From: Paracoccaceae bacterium
Lineage (GTDB): Bacteria > Pseudomonadota > Alphaproteobacteria > Rhodobacterales > Rhodobacteraceae
Assembly: GCA_020630695.1 (NCBI GenBank)
Contig: JAHDIS010000014.1
Span: 1-64,000 of the forward strand
Direction: 5' to 3'
Length of the DNA stretch: 64,000 nucleotides
Shown here one piece after another: positions 1 to 9,960 of this stretch. The stretch's first letter is position 1, and the number at the start of each line of letters is the position of its first letter. The notes under the pieces were generated by a model. It did not search any database, had not been told where the DNA came from, and saw only the letters and a list, made by a program, of their open reading frames with translations. The position numbers and the translations under genes were made by a program.

Positions 1-582
1 CAAAACGATTTTGACGTCTTCAATTGTCTTGCCAGACAAATGCAGCGCGTTGATCAGACCGGCAGCACAAATAACAGCGGTCCCGTGCTGGTCATCGTGG
101 AACACCGGAATATCCATCTGCTCCTTGAGCGTTTGCTCAATGATGAAACACTCTGGCGCCTTGATGTCTTCAAGGTTCACACCTCCAAAGGTGAGGCCCA
201 TCAAGCGAACAGCCTTGATGAACTCATCCGGGTCTTCGGTATCCAGTTCAATGTCGATGCTGTTCACGTCGGCGAAGCGTTTGAACAGAACCGACTTGCC
301 TTCCATGACCGGCTTCGAGCCCAGCGCGCCCAGATTGCCAAGACCCAGAACAGCCGTTCCATTTGAGATGACCGCAACAAGGTTGCCTTTGTTGGTATAG
401 TCATAGGCAAGCTCTGGGTTTTCAGCGATGTCCTCGCAGGGCACCGCAACACCTGGACTATACGCCAGCGAAAGATCGCGCTGGGTGGTCATCGGAACGG
501 TGGCCTGAACTTCCCACTTTCCAGGGGTAGGCTCGAGGTGAAAAGCCAGGGCTTCTTCGCGCGTATATTTGAGTTTGGACAT
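1..582 (-). CDS. maeB: NADP-dependent malic enzyme, N-terminal part (runs off the window start)
   Basis: Reading the minus strand from ATG at 582 gives 194 codons without a stop, beginning [18 protein letters not shown] and containing the family motifs [32 protein letters not shown] and [11 protein letters not shown]. These are the N-terminal malic domain and the start of the NAD(P)-binding domain of malic enzyme, which decarboxylates malate to pyruvate and makes NADPH in the cytoplasm. Alphaproteobacterial MaeB proteins usually also carry a C-terminal phosphotransacetylase-like domain, which would lie outside the window. The ribosome-binding site is AAGAA-like. The gene is divergent from mutS. 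NADP rather than NAD specificity is inferred from the family, not from visible residues. Confidence 0.93.
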   Translation of the reverse strand, partial: MSKLKYTREEALAFHLEPTPGKWEVQATVPMTTQRDLSLAYSPGVAVPCEDIAENPELAYDYTNKGNLVAVISNGTAVLGLGNLGALGSKPVMEGKSVLFKRFADVNSIDIELDTEDPDEFIKAVRLMGLTFGGVNLEDIKAPECFIIEQTLKEQMDIPVFHDDQHGTAVICAAGLINALHLSGKTIEDVKIVL

Positions 583-667
583 GTTCTTTCCGTACCGGCT
601 GTCTGTTTCGGGTTTTACCCGATTGTCAGCCGCCTTAATGTCACGGCAAATCGGTGGGGGGAAGGCC

Positions 668-3328
668 GTGAGCGCAAACAAGGCTAATAAAAATGCCGTA
701 ACGCCCATGATGGCGCAATATTTGGAAATCAAGGCGCAGTATCCAGATGCCTTGTTGTTCTACCGCATGGGCGATTTCTACGAGATGTTCTTTGATGACG
801 CCGTGGCCGCCGCCGAAGCGTTGGACATTGCGCTGACCAAACGCGGAAAGCACGACGGCGAAGACATCCCCATGTGTGGTGTCCCGGTCCACGCAGCTGA
901 AGGCTATCTGCTGACCCTCATTCGCAAAGGATTTCGTGTCGCAGTCGGCGAACAGTTGGAAAGTCCGGAAGAAGCGAAAAAGCGAGGTTACAAGGCCGTC
1001 GTAAAACGCGATGTTGTTCGTCTCGTTACCCCCGGAACCTTGACCGAAGAATCTCTTCTGGAGGCTCGTCGGCACAACTATCTGGCTGCTTTGTCGTGTG
1101 TTAGAGACGAATGGGCCCTGTCTTGGGCTGACATCTCCACAGGCGCTTTCCAAGTTATGTCGGTTGGCCAATCCCGGATTGGGGCCGAAATCGCTCGCCT
1201 TGCGCCATCAGAGCTTTTGACCACTGAAGCCGTCGATGAATCGATGCGGGAGGTGCTGTCCGATCTTGGCGTTTACCCCACAATCATCGGCGCGTCGTCA
1301 TTTGACAGCACCGCTGCGGACACAAGACTTTGCGATCTTTTTGGTGTCAAAAGCCTTGCTGGGTTCGGTTCCTTTTCGAGGGTTGAGCTATCCGCGATGG
1401 GTGCTGTTGTTGATTATCTGGACATCACACAAAAGGGACGGCTGCCACTGCTGCAGCCACCCAAGACGGAAACAGTTTCACGCTTGATGCAAATCGATTC
1501 TGCCACGCGTCGGAATTTGGAACTAACGCAAAGCATGAACGGAGGGCGTGCAGGGTCATTGTTGGCCGTGATCGACAAAACCGTGACCGCAGCCGGCGCC
1601 AGACTTCTGGAAAGACGTATTTCATCGCCGTCGCGTGAGCTGACACTGATCCATGCGAGGCAAGAGGCGGTTCAGTGGGGCCTCGAGACCAGTATCGCGG
1701 ACCAACTGCGTGATGCGCTGCGACGCGTGCCGGATTTGGATCGATCGCTTTCGCGTCTAGGTCTGGATCGTGGGGGGCCCAGAGATCTCGCCGCTGTTCG
1801 AAATGCACTAAGCCAAGCAGAAACGATTTGTGAAACACTGGATAACACACAACATCCAGAACTGATCACCGACGCAGTTGGTTCTTTGAGCGGTCATGAC
1901 ACCCTCTTGGAGTTACTGGACTCTGCGTTGGTGGCCGAGCCCCCGCTGATGTTACGCGATGGCGGTTTTGTCGCCCCCGGCTATGACCCCGCATTGGATG
2001 AAGCGCGCCGTTTAAGGGATGAAGGGCGTGCAGTTATCGCGCAGATGCAGGCCGACTATGCTGAGGCTTCGGGTGTTCAAAGCCTGAAGATCAAACACAA
2101 CAACGTACTTGGCTATTTTATCGAAACCACGGCAACCCACGCCGAAAAGATGATGTCGGCCCCTCTCTCTGAAACCTTCATCCACCGCCAAACAACGGCC
2201 AATCAAGTTCGCTTCACGACCGTTGAGCTATCAGAGCTTGAAACCCGGATATTGAATGCTGGCAATGAGGCGCTCGAGATAGAGAAACGTGTCTATGACA
2301 CCTTAAAATCGGCAATTTTGGCATCTGCACCGGCCTTGTCTCTTTGCGCGTTGGGCTTGGCGGAAATCGATCTTGCCCTTGGTCTGGGTCATTTGGCGCG
2401 ATCTCGTGACTGGTCGAAACCCAAAGTGGACACTTCGCGTGCATTTCGGATTGAACGAGGAAGACACCCGGTTGTCGAAGACGCGCTTTCACGTTCTGGC
2501 GAACCCTTTATCGCAAATGATTGTGATCTCACAGCAGCGGACAAAGGTGCTTCTGTAACGTTGCTGACTGGTCCAAACATGGCGGGTAAATCGACCTATC
2601 TCAGGCAAAACGCCTTGATCGTTTTGTTGGCCCAGATCGGGTCTTTTGTGCCCGCATCAGCGGCGCAAATCGGGTTAGTCAGCCAGATCTTTAGCCGTGT
2701 TGGTGCTTCGGATGATCTGGCGCGAGGGCGTTCAACATTCATGGTCGAAATGGTTGAAACCGCCGCCATCCTTAACCAAGCTGATGATCACGCCTTGGTC
2801 ATTCTGGATGAAATCGGGCGCGGCACAGCCACATACGATGGGCTTTCCATTGCCTGGGCAACCCTAGAGCATCTTCAGTCGGTGAACCGGGTGCGCGGAT
2901 TGTTTGCTACCCATTACCATGAATTGACCCAACTGGCAGGCACGTTGGACGGCGTAAAGAATGCCACTGTGTCTGTTAAGGAGTTCGACGGCGAAGTGAT
3001 TTTCCTGCACGAAGTTCGTGATGGTGCAGCCGATCGTTCTTACGGTGTACAAGTGGCGCAATTAGCCGGCTTGCCCAAAGCTGTAATATCGCGGGCGCGT
3101 TCGGTTTTGGACGCTTTGGAAAAGGGTGAACGTGACCGAACATCACCCAAAGCTCTTATTGACGATTTACCGCTGTTTTCGGCGGCATCTACGGCGCCGG
3201 AACCCGCAGTTCTTTCCGCAGCCGACTCTGAGCTACAAGACAAACTGGACGAATTGTTGCCAGATGAAATGACGCCGCGAGAGGCTCTTCAAGCGCTTTA
3301 CGAGCTCAAGGCGCTCCAAAAGAAATAG
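668..3328 (+). CDS. mutS: DNA mismatch repair ATPase MutS
   Basis: MutS recognises mismatches and recruits MutL in postreplicative repair. The mismatch-wedge motif [11 protein letters not shown] lies near residues 35-45. The Walker A segment [15 protein letters not shown] is near residue 634, followed by Walker [16 protein letters not shown] and the HYHELTQL switch region. The C-terminus ([21 protein letters not shown]) is typical of the tetramerisation tail. The frame stays open up to 569, but that would overlap the divergent malic enzyme start. I chose GTG at 668, preceded by a GGGGGGAAGG purine run, giving 886 residues; ATG at 638 is the alternative. The conserved part starts at [11 protein letters not shown]. 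Confidence 0.95.
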   Translation: MSANKANKNAVTPMMAQYLEIKAQYPDALLFYRMGDFYEMFFDDAVAAAEALDIALTKRGKHDGEDIPMCGVPVHAAEGYLLTLIRKGFRVAVGEQLESPEEAKKRGYKAVVKRDVVRLVTPGTLTEESLLEARRHNYLAALSCVRDEWALSWADISTGAFQVMSVGQSRIGAEIARLAPSELLTTEAVDESMREVLSDLGVYPTIIGASSFDSTAADTRLCDLFGVKSLAGFGSFSRVELSAMGAVVDYLDITQKGRLPLLQPPKTETVSRLMQIDSATRRNLELTQSMNGGRAGSLLAVIDKTVTAAGARLLERRISSPSRELTLIHARQEAVQWGLETSIADQLRDALRRVPDLDRSLSRLGLDRGGPRDLAAVRNALSQAETICETLDNTQHPELITDAVGSLSGHDTLLELLDSALVAEPPLMLRDGGFVAPGYDPALDEARRLRDEGRAVIAQMQADYAEASGVQSLKIKHNNVLGYFIETTATHAEKMMSAPLSETFIHRQTTANQVRFTTVELSELETRILNAGNEALEIEKRVYDTLKSAILASAPALSLCALGLAEIDLALGLGHLARSRDWSKPKVDTSRAFRIERGRHPVVEDALSRSGEPFIANDCDLTAADKGASVTLLTGPNMAGKSTYLRQNALIVLLAQIGSFVPASAAQIGLVSQIFSRVGASDDLARGRSTFMVEMVETAAILNQADDHALVILDEIGRGTATYDGLSIAWATLEHLQSVNRVRGLFATHYHELTQLAGTLDGVKNATVSVKEFDGEVIFLHEVRDGAADRSYGVQVAQLAGLPKAVISRARSVLDALEKGERDRTSPKALIDDLPLFSAASTAPEPAVLSAADSELQDKLDELLPDEMTPREALQALYELKALQKK

Positions 3329-3347
3329 GGCGGGAAAATCCCGCCCC
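3328..3347. terminator. Hairpin between convergent mutS and grpE
   Basis: GGGCGGG (3328-3334), loop AAAAT, CCCGCCC (3340-3346) forms a perfect 7-bp GC stem right at the mutS stop codon, in a 41-base gap between two convergent genes. There is no clear T run on either side, so it may act as a bidirectional mRNA 3' end rather than a strong intrinsic terminator. Confidence 0.5.
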
Positions 3348-3369
3348 GTTCATGATCATTCGACACGGA

Positions 3370-3936
3370 TTAGCCCGTCATTGACGAAACGCCAACCTGT
3401 GCAGGGCGCAACAGTCGATCGTGAAGGATGAATCCCTCTGCGCTGACCTGAATGATATCGCCCGCTTTTGTTCCCGGAACCGGGGCTTCGAACATTGCTT
3501 CGTGGTTTTGTGGATCAAAACGATCCCCAACTTCGGGCGCAATGCGTTTCACGCCATGGCGATCGAAAACGGTTAGCAGTTCTTTGAGCGTCAGTTCCAC
3601 ACCCTCGACCAGTGCGACCGAGGCATTACCTTCGTCTTCTTTGGCGGCGGCCAACGCGCGCTGCAGGTTGTCGTAGACCGGTAGAAGATCCCGCGCGATC
3701 CGTGTTCCGCCATATGCGTTGGCTTCTCGGCGATCTTTGTCCGCCCGCTTTCTCGCATTCTCAGCTTCTGCCAAAGCGCGCATAAAGCGATCTTTGTATT
3801 CGTCCCGCTCAGCCGTTAACGCGTCGATCTGGTCAATCAACGAAAGCGTGTCTTCTTCGTCTGCAGTGAATTCCTGATCCTGCTCGACAGCTTCGGGATC
3901 GTCGAGGAATTCCTCATCTTTGTTTGCGTCTGCCAT
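3370..3936 (-). CDS. grpE: Nucleotide exchange factor GrpE (Hsp70 cofactor)
   Basis: The 188-residue protein has an acidic N-terminus, then a long charged coiled-coil (about residues 35-90, with RALAEAENARKRADKDRREA). A C-terminal beta domain with FDPQNHEAMFEAPVPG and a final LHDRLLRPAQVGVS matches the GrpE family signature. GrpE releases ADP from DnaK. It follows hrcA on the minus strand after a 12-base gap, the usual hrcA-grpE arrangement, so the two are probably co-transcribed and heat-responsive. Confidence 0.95.
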   Translation of the reverse strand: MADANKDEEFLDDPEAVEQDQEFTADEEDTLSLIDQIDALTAERDEYKDRFMRALAEAENARKRADKDRREANAYGGTRIARDLLPVYDNLQRALAAAKEDEGNASVALVEGVELTLKELLTVFDRHGVKRIAPEVGDRFDPQNHEAMFEAPVPGTKAGDIIQVSAEGFILHDRLLRPAQVGVSSMTG

Positions 3937-3948
3937 TCTTCACCTCTG

Positions 3949-5010
3949 TCACCGGTCTGTTATCAGCCGGCCAACCAATTGTGCCGTATAGTCCACGATG
4001 GGAACGATCCGGCCATAATTCAAACGCGTCGGCCCGATGACTCCCACGGCGCCGACTATCTTACGGTCAGCGTTCATATATGGAGAGACCACCAGAGAGG
4101 AACCCGAAAGTGAGAAAAGTTTGTTCTCTGAGCCAATAAAAATGCGAACACCTTCGCCAGCTTCGGTAAGTTCCAGAAATTCAGCGATGTCTCGCTTGCG
4201 CTCCAGGTCATCAAACAGCTCGCGGATGCGTTCAAGCTCATCTTCGGCCGTTTCTTCGCCCAAAAGATTCGCCCGTCCCCGTACGATCAGACGCGCGGAA
4301 TTATCTGTATCGCTGCTCCACGATGCGATGCCATTTTCAACCAGCTGTGCGGCCAGACTGTCCAGCTCTTGCCGGCGCCTTTTGATTTCATGGGTCATCA
4401 CAGTCTGCAGTTCGCTAAGAGTACGGCCTTCGGCAAACGCATTCAGAAAGTTCGCGGCTTCTCGCATTGAACTGGGGGTTTGTCCGGGTGGTGGCGTGAA
4501 CAAGCGGTTTTCCACGTGACCATCCGCAAACACAATAACAACCAGCGCTTTGTCTTGTGACAGGCTCACGAACTCAACGTGTTTTAGCGGCGCTTCATGT
4601 TTTGGAGTCAGTACAAGAGAGGCCCCATGCGTAACTCCGGACAAAGCGGATCCCACACGGTCCAACAGTCCACCAACATCCTGAGTGTTGCTGCCCATGG
4701 TGGCGTCGAGTTTTTCACGGTCGTTTTCATCCAGATCACGTACTTCCAACAAGCCATCCACAAACATCCGCAGACCAAGCTGCGTCGGAATACGGCCTGC
4801 GCTGACGTGCGGGCTATCAAGCAAACCAAGAAACTCCAGATCCTGCATGACATTTCGGATCGTGGCTGCAGACACCTGCTCGCTCAAAGTGCGTGTCAGT
4901 GAACGAGAGCCAACCGGTTCACCAGAATCAAGGTAGCCCTCGACCACACGCCGGAACACCTCGCGTGACCGATCGTTCATTTGTGAAAAAAGCTGATCGT
5001 GATCCGACAT
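3949..5010 (-). CDS. hrcA: Heat-inducible transcriptional repressor HrcA
   Basis: The 353-residue protein starts with a winged-helix region (REVFRRVVEGYLDSGEPVGSRS, then SAATIRNVMQDLEFLGLL), which is the HrcA DNA-binding domain. The C-terminal GAF-like domain contains SLVVSPYMNADRKIVGAVGV and ends with IGPTRLNYGRIVPIVDYTA, both hallmarks of HrcA. HrcA represses groESL-type operons by binding CIRCE elements. I looked for a CIRCE inverted repeat upstream of hrcA and found none, so its targets probably lie elsewhere. It is divergent from rph. Confidence 0.95.
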   Translation of the reverse strand: MSDHDQLFSQMNDRSREVFRRVVEGYLDSGEPVGSRSLTRTLSEQVSAATIRNVMQDLEFLGLLDSPHVSAGRIPTQLGLRMFVDGLLEVRDLDENDREKLDATMGSNTQDVGGLLDRVGSALSGVTHGASLVLTPKHEAPLKHVEFVSLSQDKALVVIVFADGHVENRLFTPPPGQTPSSMREAANFLNAFAEGRTLSELQTVMTHEIKRRRQELDSLAAQLVENGIASWSSDTDNSARLIVRGRANLLGEETAEDELERIRELFDDLERKRDIAEFLELTEAGEGVRIFIGSENKLFSLSGSSLVVSPYMNADRKIVGAVGVIGPTRLNYGRIVPIVDYTAQLVGRLITDR

Positions 5011-5143
5011 GACAGTCCTTTGGCAACGGGATCATTAAAGACGGCTGAGCGCGGGCGTCAATCCGTGCTGAATGCGTCGGAACAGGGTTGCGCCCAATGT
5101 GTCTGCATGGCTATCCCCTAAAACCAGACAATGGAGAAAAGAA

Positions 5144-5857
5144 ATGAGACCATCGGGACGAGATTTAAGCGAAATGCGCGAAGTTTCAATTGAAACGGGC
5201 GTTACAAAACATGCCGAAGGGTCCTGCTTGATCCGCATGGGTGATACTCATGTTCTTTGCACTGCATCATTGGAAGAGCGCGTTCCGCCTTTCATCAAGG
5301 GCTCTGGCCTCGGTTGGGTGACTGCGGAATACGGAATGCTCCCGCGTTCGACGTCTTCCAGAATGCGCCGCGAGGCTGCCGCCGGAAAACAGGGTGGCCG
5401 TACTGTTGAAATTCAACGGCTCATCGGTCGTGCTTTGCGGGCTGGTGTTGACCGTGTTGCATTGGGTGAACGCCAGATCACGATCGATTGTGATGTCATT
5501 CAGGCTGATGGCGGTACACGTTGCGCCGCCATTACAGGTGGCTGGGTGGCCCTGAGATTGGCGGTCAACAAGTTGATGAAGACCGGTGCCGTGGTATCAG
5601 ATCCCCTGATCTCAGAAGTGGCAGCGGTCAGCTGTGGTGTTTATGCCGGGCAATCTGTTCTGGACCTTGATTATCCAGAAGACAGTGATGCGGGCGTCGA
5701 CGGGAATTTCATTCTGCGTGGTGACGGTCGTCTGATCGAAATCCAGATGAGCGCAGAAGGATCGACCTTTTCGCGACAGCAAATGGGCGAGTTGATGGAT
5801 CTGGCGGAAAAGGGCGTAGGCGAGCTGGTTGCTCTTCAACGTTCAGCGGTCGCATGA
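5144..5857 (+). CDS. rph: Ribonuclease PH
   Basis: Phosphorolytic 3'-5' exoribonuclease that trims tRNA 3' ends. The start at ATG 5144 ([14 protein letters not shown]) follows GAGAAAAG and gives the family-typical 238 residues; the longer open frame from 5072 adds an unconserved leader. Visible family motifs are [14 protein letters not shown], the phosphate-binding [17 protein letters not shown], and [20 protein letters not shown]. It overlaps rdgB by four bases (ATGA), so rph, rdgB and hemW look like one operon. Confidence 0.96.
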   Translation: MRPSGRDLSEMREVSIETGVTKHAEGSCLIRMGDTHVLCTASLEERVPPFIKGSGLGWVTAEYGMLPRSTSSRMRREAAAGKQGGRTVEIQRLIGRALRAGVDRVALGERQITIDCDVIQADGGTRCAAITGGWVALRLAVNKLMKTGAVVSDPLISEVAAVSCGVYAGQSVLDLDYPEDSDAGVDGNFILRGDGRLIEIQMSAEGSTFSRQQMGELMDLAEKGVGELVALQRSAVA

Positions 5858-6468
5858 CGCGCAAATTTGACGGTGATCGGCTTCTTGTTGCCACGCACAA
5901 TCAGGGCAAACTGGAAGAGATCACCGCCCTTTTGGCGCCGTTTGGTGTTGAAGTGGTCGGCGCAAAGGAAATGAACCTGCCAGAGCCTGAAGAAACCGGC
6001 ACAACGTTTGTAGAAAATGCCCGGATCAAGGCACATGCCGCGGCCAAGGCTACAGGTTTGCCAGCGCTGTCTGATGACAGCGGTATCGAGATCGATGCGC
6101 TGGACAAAGCACCAGGGGTTTATACTGCGGATTGGGCAGAAACAGAGTCTGGTCGGGACTTTGTCATGGCCATGAAAAAGTCATATGATTTGCTTGCCCA
6201 ATCAGGTGCGCCCAAGCCTTGGACGGCACGGTTTTGCTGCACACTTGTTTTGGCTTGGCCAGACGGTCACGACGAAGTTTTTCCAGGTGTGATGGAAGGC
6301 AGCGTCGTTTGGCCAATGCGTGGCGATCAAGGCCATGGATATGACCCTATTTTCCAACCAAAAGGCTATGCAATTACCTTTGGGGAAATGGATCGCTGGG
6401 AAAAAAATAAGATCAGCCACAGGGCAGATGCGTTTTCAAAGTTTGTGACGGGCTGTTTTGATCGCTGA
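5854..6468 (+). CDS. rdgB: Non-canonical purine NTP pyrophosphatase (RdgB/HAM1)
   Basis: Hydrolyses dITP, dXTP and ITP to monophosphates, cleaning the nucleotide pool. At 204 residues it is family length, with the N-terminal [12 protein letters not shown], the [16 protein letters not shown] substrate loop, the [13 protein letters not shown] metal site, [11 protein letters not shown], and the C-terminal [10 protein letters not shown]. It starts inside the rph stop (ATGA) and its end overlaps the hemW start, so translation is probably coupled. Confidence 0.95.
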   Translation: MTRKFDGDRLLVATHNQGKLEEITALLAPFGVEVVGAKEMNLPEPEETGTTFVENARIKAHAAAKATGLPALSDDSGIEIDALDKAPGVYTADWAETESGRDFVMAMKKSYDLLAQSGAPKPWTARFCCTLVLAWPDGHDEVFPGVMEGSVVWPMRGDQGHGYDPIFQPKGYAITFGEMDRWEKNKISHRADAFSKFVTGCFDR

Positions 6469-7624
6469 CGACTGGAAAGCAGGCGGCTTTGCACTCTATG
6501 TGCACTGGCCTTTCTGCGAGTCCAAATGCCCCTATTGCGACTTTAACTCACATGTTTCCCAATTTGTGGATCAGCAGCGTTGGGCGCGTGCTTTGGTGTC
6601 AGAAATAGATCGGTATTCTGAGCTCACCAAAGGTCGGGTTTTGAGATCGATCTTTTTTGGCGGCGGTACCCCATCTTTGATGGCCGTGGAAACCGTTCAG
6701 TCCGTTCTGGAAGCATCCAAGAAGAACTGGCTTTGGGCGAACGATATCGAAATCACACTCGAGGCGAACCCTGGATCTGTCGAAACCGCAAAATTCCAGG
6801 GATTTTCGGAAGTTGGCGTGAACCGGGTTTCCCTCGGCATACAGGCTTTGAACGACACTGATCTAAAACGTCTTGGTCGTTTACATTCGGTAGCCGAGGC
6901 CAAAACTGCGTTTGATACCGCGCGCAAGTTCTTTGACAGGGTCAGCTTTGACCTAATCTATGCACGGCAGGACCAATCCTTGGCAGATTGGCGGAGTGAA
7001 TTGACCGAAGCGCTATCTATGGCAGGCGATCATCTGTCTTTGTATCAGCTAACAATCGAACCCGGCACCGCATTTTGGGATCGCGCCCAGCGCGGTGGTT
7101 TGAGGGGCCTGCCAGAAGATTCCTTGTCAGCGGATATGTATGATTTGACCCAGGAACTTTGTGATCAGGCTGGCTATTCGGCCTATGAAGTCTCTAATCA
7201 TGCACAAAATGGATCTGAATCTCGGCACAACTTGGTTTACTGGAACTACGGGGACTACATTGGTGTTGGGCCCGGCGCGCATGGTCGTGTCACAAAGAAC
7301 GGCCAGAAATATGCGACGGAGGCTATCTCTGCACCGGGTGCATGGATCAAAGCCGCAGAACTCGGAAACGCCGATGTTGTGAGTTCAGTGATCAACCCAC
7401 TAGATATGGCTGGTGAAGCCATCATGATGGGACTTCGCACTATTTACGGCCTAGATGTTGATCGAGTTCGCCAAATCCAGCCGGATGCTCTGCCTTCAGC
7501 AAAGCTGAGTGAGTTACAGGATCTCAAATTAATCGAACTGGACGGAGGCCGGATCAAGCCGACACGTCAAGGTACGCTGTTGCTGAACTCAGTGATTACT
7601 GAACTTCTGCCTGAACCTGTCTAG
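6458..7624 (+). CDS. hemW: Radical SAM haem chaperone HemW (formerly HemN-like)
   Basis: The radical SAM cluster motif CESKCPYCDFNSH (CX3CX2C) lies at about residues 20-32, followed by FFGGGTPSLM and NRVSLGIQALND. These match the HemW branch, which lacks coproporphyrinogen oxidase activity and inserts haem into target proteins. The most plausible start is TTG at 6458 ([20 protein letters not shown]), overlapping the rdgB stop; I see no ATG before the conserved region. 388 residues. True HemN function is less likely, given the family and the operon. Confidence 0.9.
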   Translation: MIADDWKAGGFALYVHWPFCESKCPYCDFNSHVSQFVDQQRWARALVSEIDRYSELTKGRVLRSIFFGGGTPSLMAVETVQSVLEASKKNWLWANDIEITLEANPGSVETAKFQGFSEVGVNRVSLGIQALNDTDLKRLGRLHSVAEAKTAFDTARKFFDRVSFDLIYARQDQSLADWRSELTEALSMAGDHLSLYQLTIEPGTAFWDRAQRGGLRGLPEDSLSADMYDLTQELCDQAGYSAYEVSNHAQNGSESRHNLVYWNYGDYIGVGPGAHGRVTKNGQKYATEAISAPGAWIKAAELGNADVVSSVINPLDMAGEAIMMGLRTIYGLDVDRVRQIQPDALPSAKLSELQDLKLIELDGGRIKPTRQGTLLLNSVITELLPEPV

Positions 7625-7628
7625 CCCG

Positions 7629-8531
7629 CTATTTAGCCGAACTCAGAACTCCACAAAGCAAATCTAAATCTTCCAGCGTGTCATAGTTGATCGAAATGCG
7701 CCCAGATTCCTGGCCCGCAGCGTGATCGATCGTGACTTTCATACCCAGAGCCGCGGAAAGATCGCCTTCCAATGCTTTGGTATCGGCATCTTTGGTTGAA
7801 GTTTGGCTTTTGGACGCCGGGTTTTTCTGTTTCCCACCGGGGGTGTCCCCTTTGGCCAGCTTTTCAGTCTCTCTTACGGACAAACCACGCTGGACAACCG
7901 CCTTGGCGAGGCCTTCAGGATCATCAGCGGTAACCATCGTTCTGGCATGGCCTGCAGAAAGCACGCCCTCTGAAACCATGTCCTGAACACTCGGCGGCAG
8001 ATTAAGCAAACGTAGCAAGTTCGCGATGTGACTGCGGCTCTTTCCAAGGGCTTCAGCCAATTTTTCCTGCGTGTGCCCAAACTTATCCATTAGCTGACGA
8101 TAACCGGCCGCTTCTTCGATTGCGTTCAGGTCAGCGCGCTGGATGTTCTCGATAATTGCGACTTCCAAAACCTCGGTATCATCAAAATCGCGTACGATAA
8201 CAGGCAGTTCATGAACTTGCGCGATTTGGGCAGCCCGCCAACGGCGTTCGCCTGCCACAATCTGGTATTGCCCCTCATTTTTAGGATCCGGGCGAACGAT
8301 TAAGGGCTGCAGCACGCCTTTTGCCCGTATCGAGTTGGACAGCTCCTCGAGCTGATCCTTGGAAAAGTGCCTCCGAGGCTGATCAGGGTTTGGCGCAATG
8401 TTCTCAATCGGGATCCGGCGATCAGGCTGTGCGCCAGCGGAATCACCTTCCGTCACGCGAGGTTCAACATCCGCCATAAGTGCAGACAAGCCCCGGCCCA
8501 AACCCCGTCTCTGGTCTTTACGATCTGCCAT
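7629..8531 (-). CDS. parB: Chromosome partition protein ParB
   Basis: The CTP-dependent DNA clamp loads at parS and spreads. The 300-residue protein shows the N-terminal GLGRGLSALMAD (ParA-stimulating region), the ParB/Srx CTPase box around IVAGERRWRAAQ, then ENIQRADLNAIEEAAGY and the helix-turn-helix TQEKLAEALGKSRSHIANLLRLL, plus a short C-terminal dimerisation domain. It lies 24 bases downstream of parA and about 1.4 and 3.3 kb from the two parS sites found here, as expected for a chromosomal parABS locus. Confidence 0.97.
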   Translation of the reverse strand: MADRKDQRRGLGRGLSALMADVEPRVTEGDSAGAQPDRRIPIENIAPNPDQPRRHFSKDQLEELSNSIRAKGVLQPLIVRPDPKNEGQYQIVAGERRWRAAQIAQVHELPVIVRDFDDTEVLEVAIIENIQRADLNAIEEAAGYRQLMDKFGHTQEKLAEALGKSRSHIANLLRLLNLPPSVQDMVSEGVLSAGHARTMVTADDPEGLAKAVVQRGLSVRETEKLAKGDTPGGKQKNPASKSQTSTKDADTKALEGDLSAALGMKVTIDHAAGQESGRISINYDTLEDLDLLCGVLSSAK

Positions 8532-8555
8532 CAGTTAAATCCCTTTTCGGTGCCG

Positions 8556-9365
8556 TCAGGCGGCATTTTTTCCGTTCTTTTCAACCAATTCCTTGGCCAA
8601 CGCGCGATACGCCAATGCACCCTTTGATGTAGAATCATAGGACAAAACCGGCAACGCATAGGAAGGTGCCTCGCTAACCCGAACATTTCTTGGGATTATT
8701 GTCGAAAAAACCAACTCTCCAAGATTGTCACGGGCATCCGCCTCAACCTGCTGCGAAAGGTTGTTGCGATTGTCATACATCGTCAGAACTACACCCTCGA
8801 TCCTCAGCTTTGGGTTTGCTGTTTGTCTGATCTCTCGGACCGTAAGCATAAGCTGTGAAAGCCCCTCAAGCGCAAAAAACTCGCTTTGCAGGGGGACCAG
8901 CACGGAATCAGCGGCGACCATGGCGTTCACTGTCAGCAGGTTCAACGAAGGTGGGCAGTCGATCAGGATATAATCGAACTGAAACCCGTCTATCTGCGGC
9001 TGCCGCAACGCGTCATGCAAAAGAAAACTACGCTTTTCGTTGGAGATCAGCTCCATATCCGCTGAGCTAAGATCAACCGTTGCCGGGATCAACGAAAGTC
9101 CATCCATCATTGTTGGCACGATAACCTCTTGCAGGTCCACGTCCTCCAGCAAGAGTTCATAAGTCGTAAATTCGCGATCTTCGGGCTCGATACCCAGCCC
9201 CGTCGAGGCATTTCCCTGAGGGTCAAGATCGACGATCAGCACCTCGGCCCCAGATTCGCTCAGCGCAGCACCAAGATTAATCGTGGTCGTGGTCTTGCCG
9301 ACACCGCCTTTTTGATTGGCTACAGCTATGATTTTCGGAGTTTTCGTTCGGAGAACGTCAAGCAT
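8556..9365 (-). CDS. parA: Chromosome partition ATPase ParA (Soj family)
   Basis: Deviant Walker A NQKGGVGKTTTTINLGA is near residue 18, Walker A' DLDPQGNAS follows, and the switch II segment DCPPSLNLLTVNA comes later. These define a ParA/Soj ATPase that forms the nucleoid gradient for origin segregation. 269 residues. The start overlaps the rsmG stop by eight bases and parB follows, giving the conserved order mnmE-mnmG-rsmG-parA-parB. Confidence 0.97.
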   Translation of the reverse strand: MLDVLRTKTPKIIAVANQKGGVGKTTTTINLGAALSESGAEVLIVDLDPQGNASTGLGIEPEDREFTTYELLLEDVDLQEVIVPTMMDGLSLIPATVDLSSADMELISNEKRSFLLHDALRQPQIDGFQFDYILIDCPPSLNLLTVNAMVAADSVLVPLQSEFFALEGLSQLMLTVREIRQTANPKLRIEGVVLTMYDNRNNLSQQVEADARDNLGELVFSTIIPRNVRVSEAPSYALPVLSYDSTSKGALAYRALAKELVEKNGKNAA

Positions 9366-9960
9366 TTGTTATGTTCCGGATTTTCATTACCACGGCATCT
9401 GCCTGGGTTTTACTTGTAGTGATTTCCCAATCGAAGCGCCACGTCTGTAACGCCTGGTCCAACTCTTTTTTCCAACTAGCCCCCTTGGGAAGCAACGCAA
9501 CGCCACCCTCGGCGATATGCGGGGCACAGTAACCCAAAAGATGATCCAACGGGGCTAAAGCACGCGCGCTTACCACTTCCGCGTTTTGTGGAGTTGCGGA
9601 TTCTATCCGCTCCGCCAGAACAGTGCCGACTGTGTCGGTTTCGCGGAGCACCGTACGAAGAAAAGTTGCTTTTCTCACATCGCTCTCAATCATTGTGACT
9701 GAGCTATTTGGGTAGAATTCTTGACTGAGGATTGCAACGACCAGCCCGGGAAATCCACCCCCCGACCCCAGATCAACCCAACCCGCGTAAGTGTCAGGCC
9801 GACAGTCAAAAACCTGTATCGAATCCTCGATATGCCGATCCCAAGCCTCATTGATCGTCGATTTTGCGACGAGATTGATTTTTGAGTTCCATTTTTTCAG
9901 GAGATTCAGGAAATGCCGGAGCTTTTCCTTTGTTTCACGTGAAACAACAGGGTGGCTCAT
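9358..9960 (-). CDS. rsmG: 16S rRNA (guanine-N7)-methyltransferase RsmG
   Basis: Methylates G527 of 16S rRNA. The SAM-binding motif [13 protein letters not shown] is near residue 66, preceded by [19 protein letters not shown], a family signature. 200 residues. It overlaps mnmG by ATGA. Codons 5-10 are written over a perfect parS palindrome, so the residues VSRET reflect the ParB-binding site as well as the enzyme. Confidence 0.95.
   Translation of the reverse strand: MSHPVVSRETKEKLRHFLNLLKKWNSKINLVAKSTINEAWDRHIEDSIQVFDCRPDTYAGWVDLGSGGGFPGLVVAILSQEFYPNSSVTMIESDVRKATFLRTVLRETDTVGTVLAERIESATPQNAEVVSARALAPLDHLLGYCAPHIAEGGVALLPKGASWKKELDQALQTWRFDWEITTSKTQADAVVMKIRNITNA
9931..9946. promoter_or_regulatory. 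parS site 1 (ParB-binding palindrome)
   Basis: TGTTTCACGTGAAACA is a perfect match to the consensus bacterial parS 16-mer and a perfect palindrome. It lies within codons 5-10 of rsmG, about 1.4 kb from parB. Confidence 0.97.

Noticed and set aside
5011-5143. Possible CIRCE element upstream of hrcA
   Set aside because: I found no TTAGCACTC / GAGTGCTAA inverted repeat in the hrcA-rph gap.
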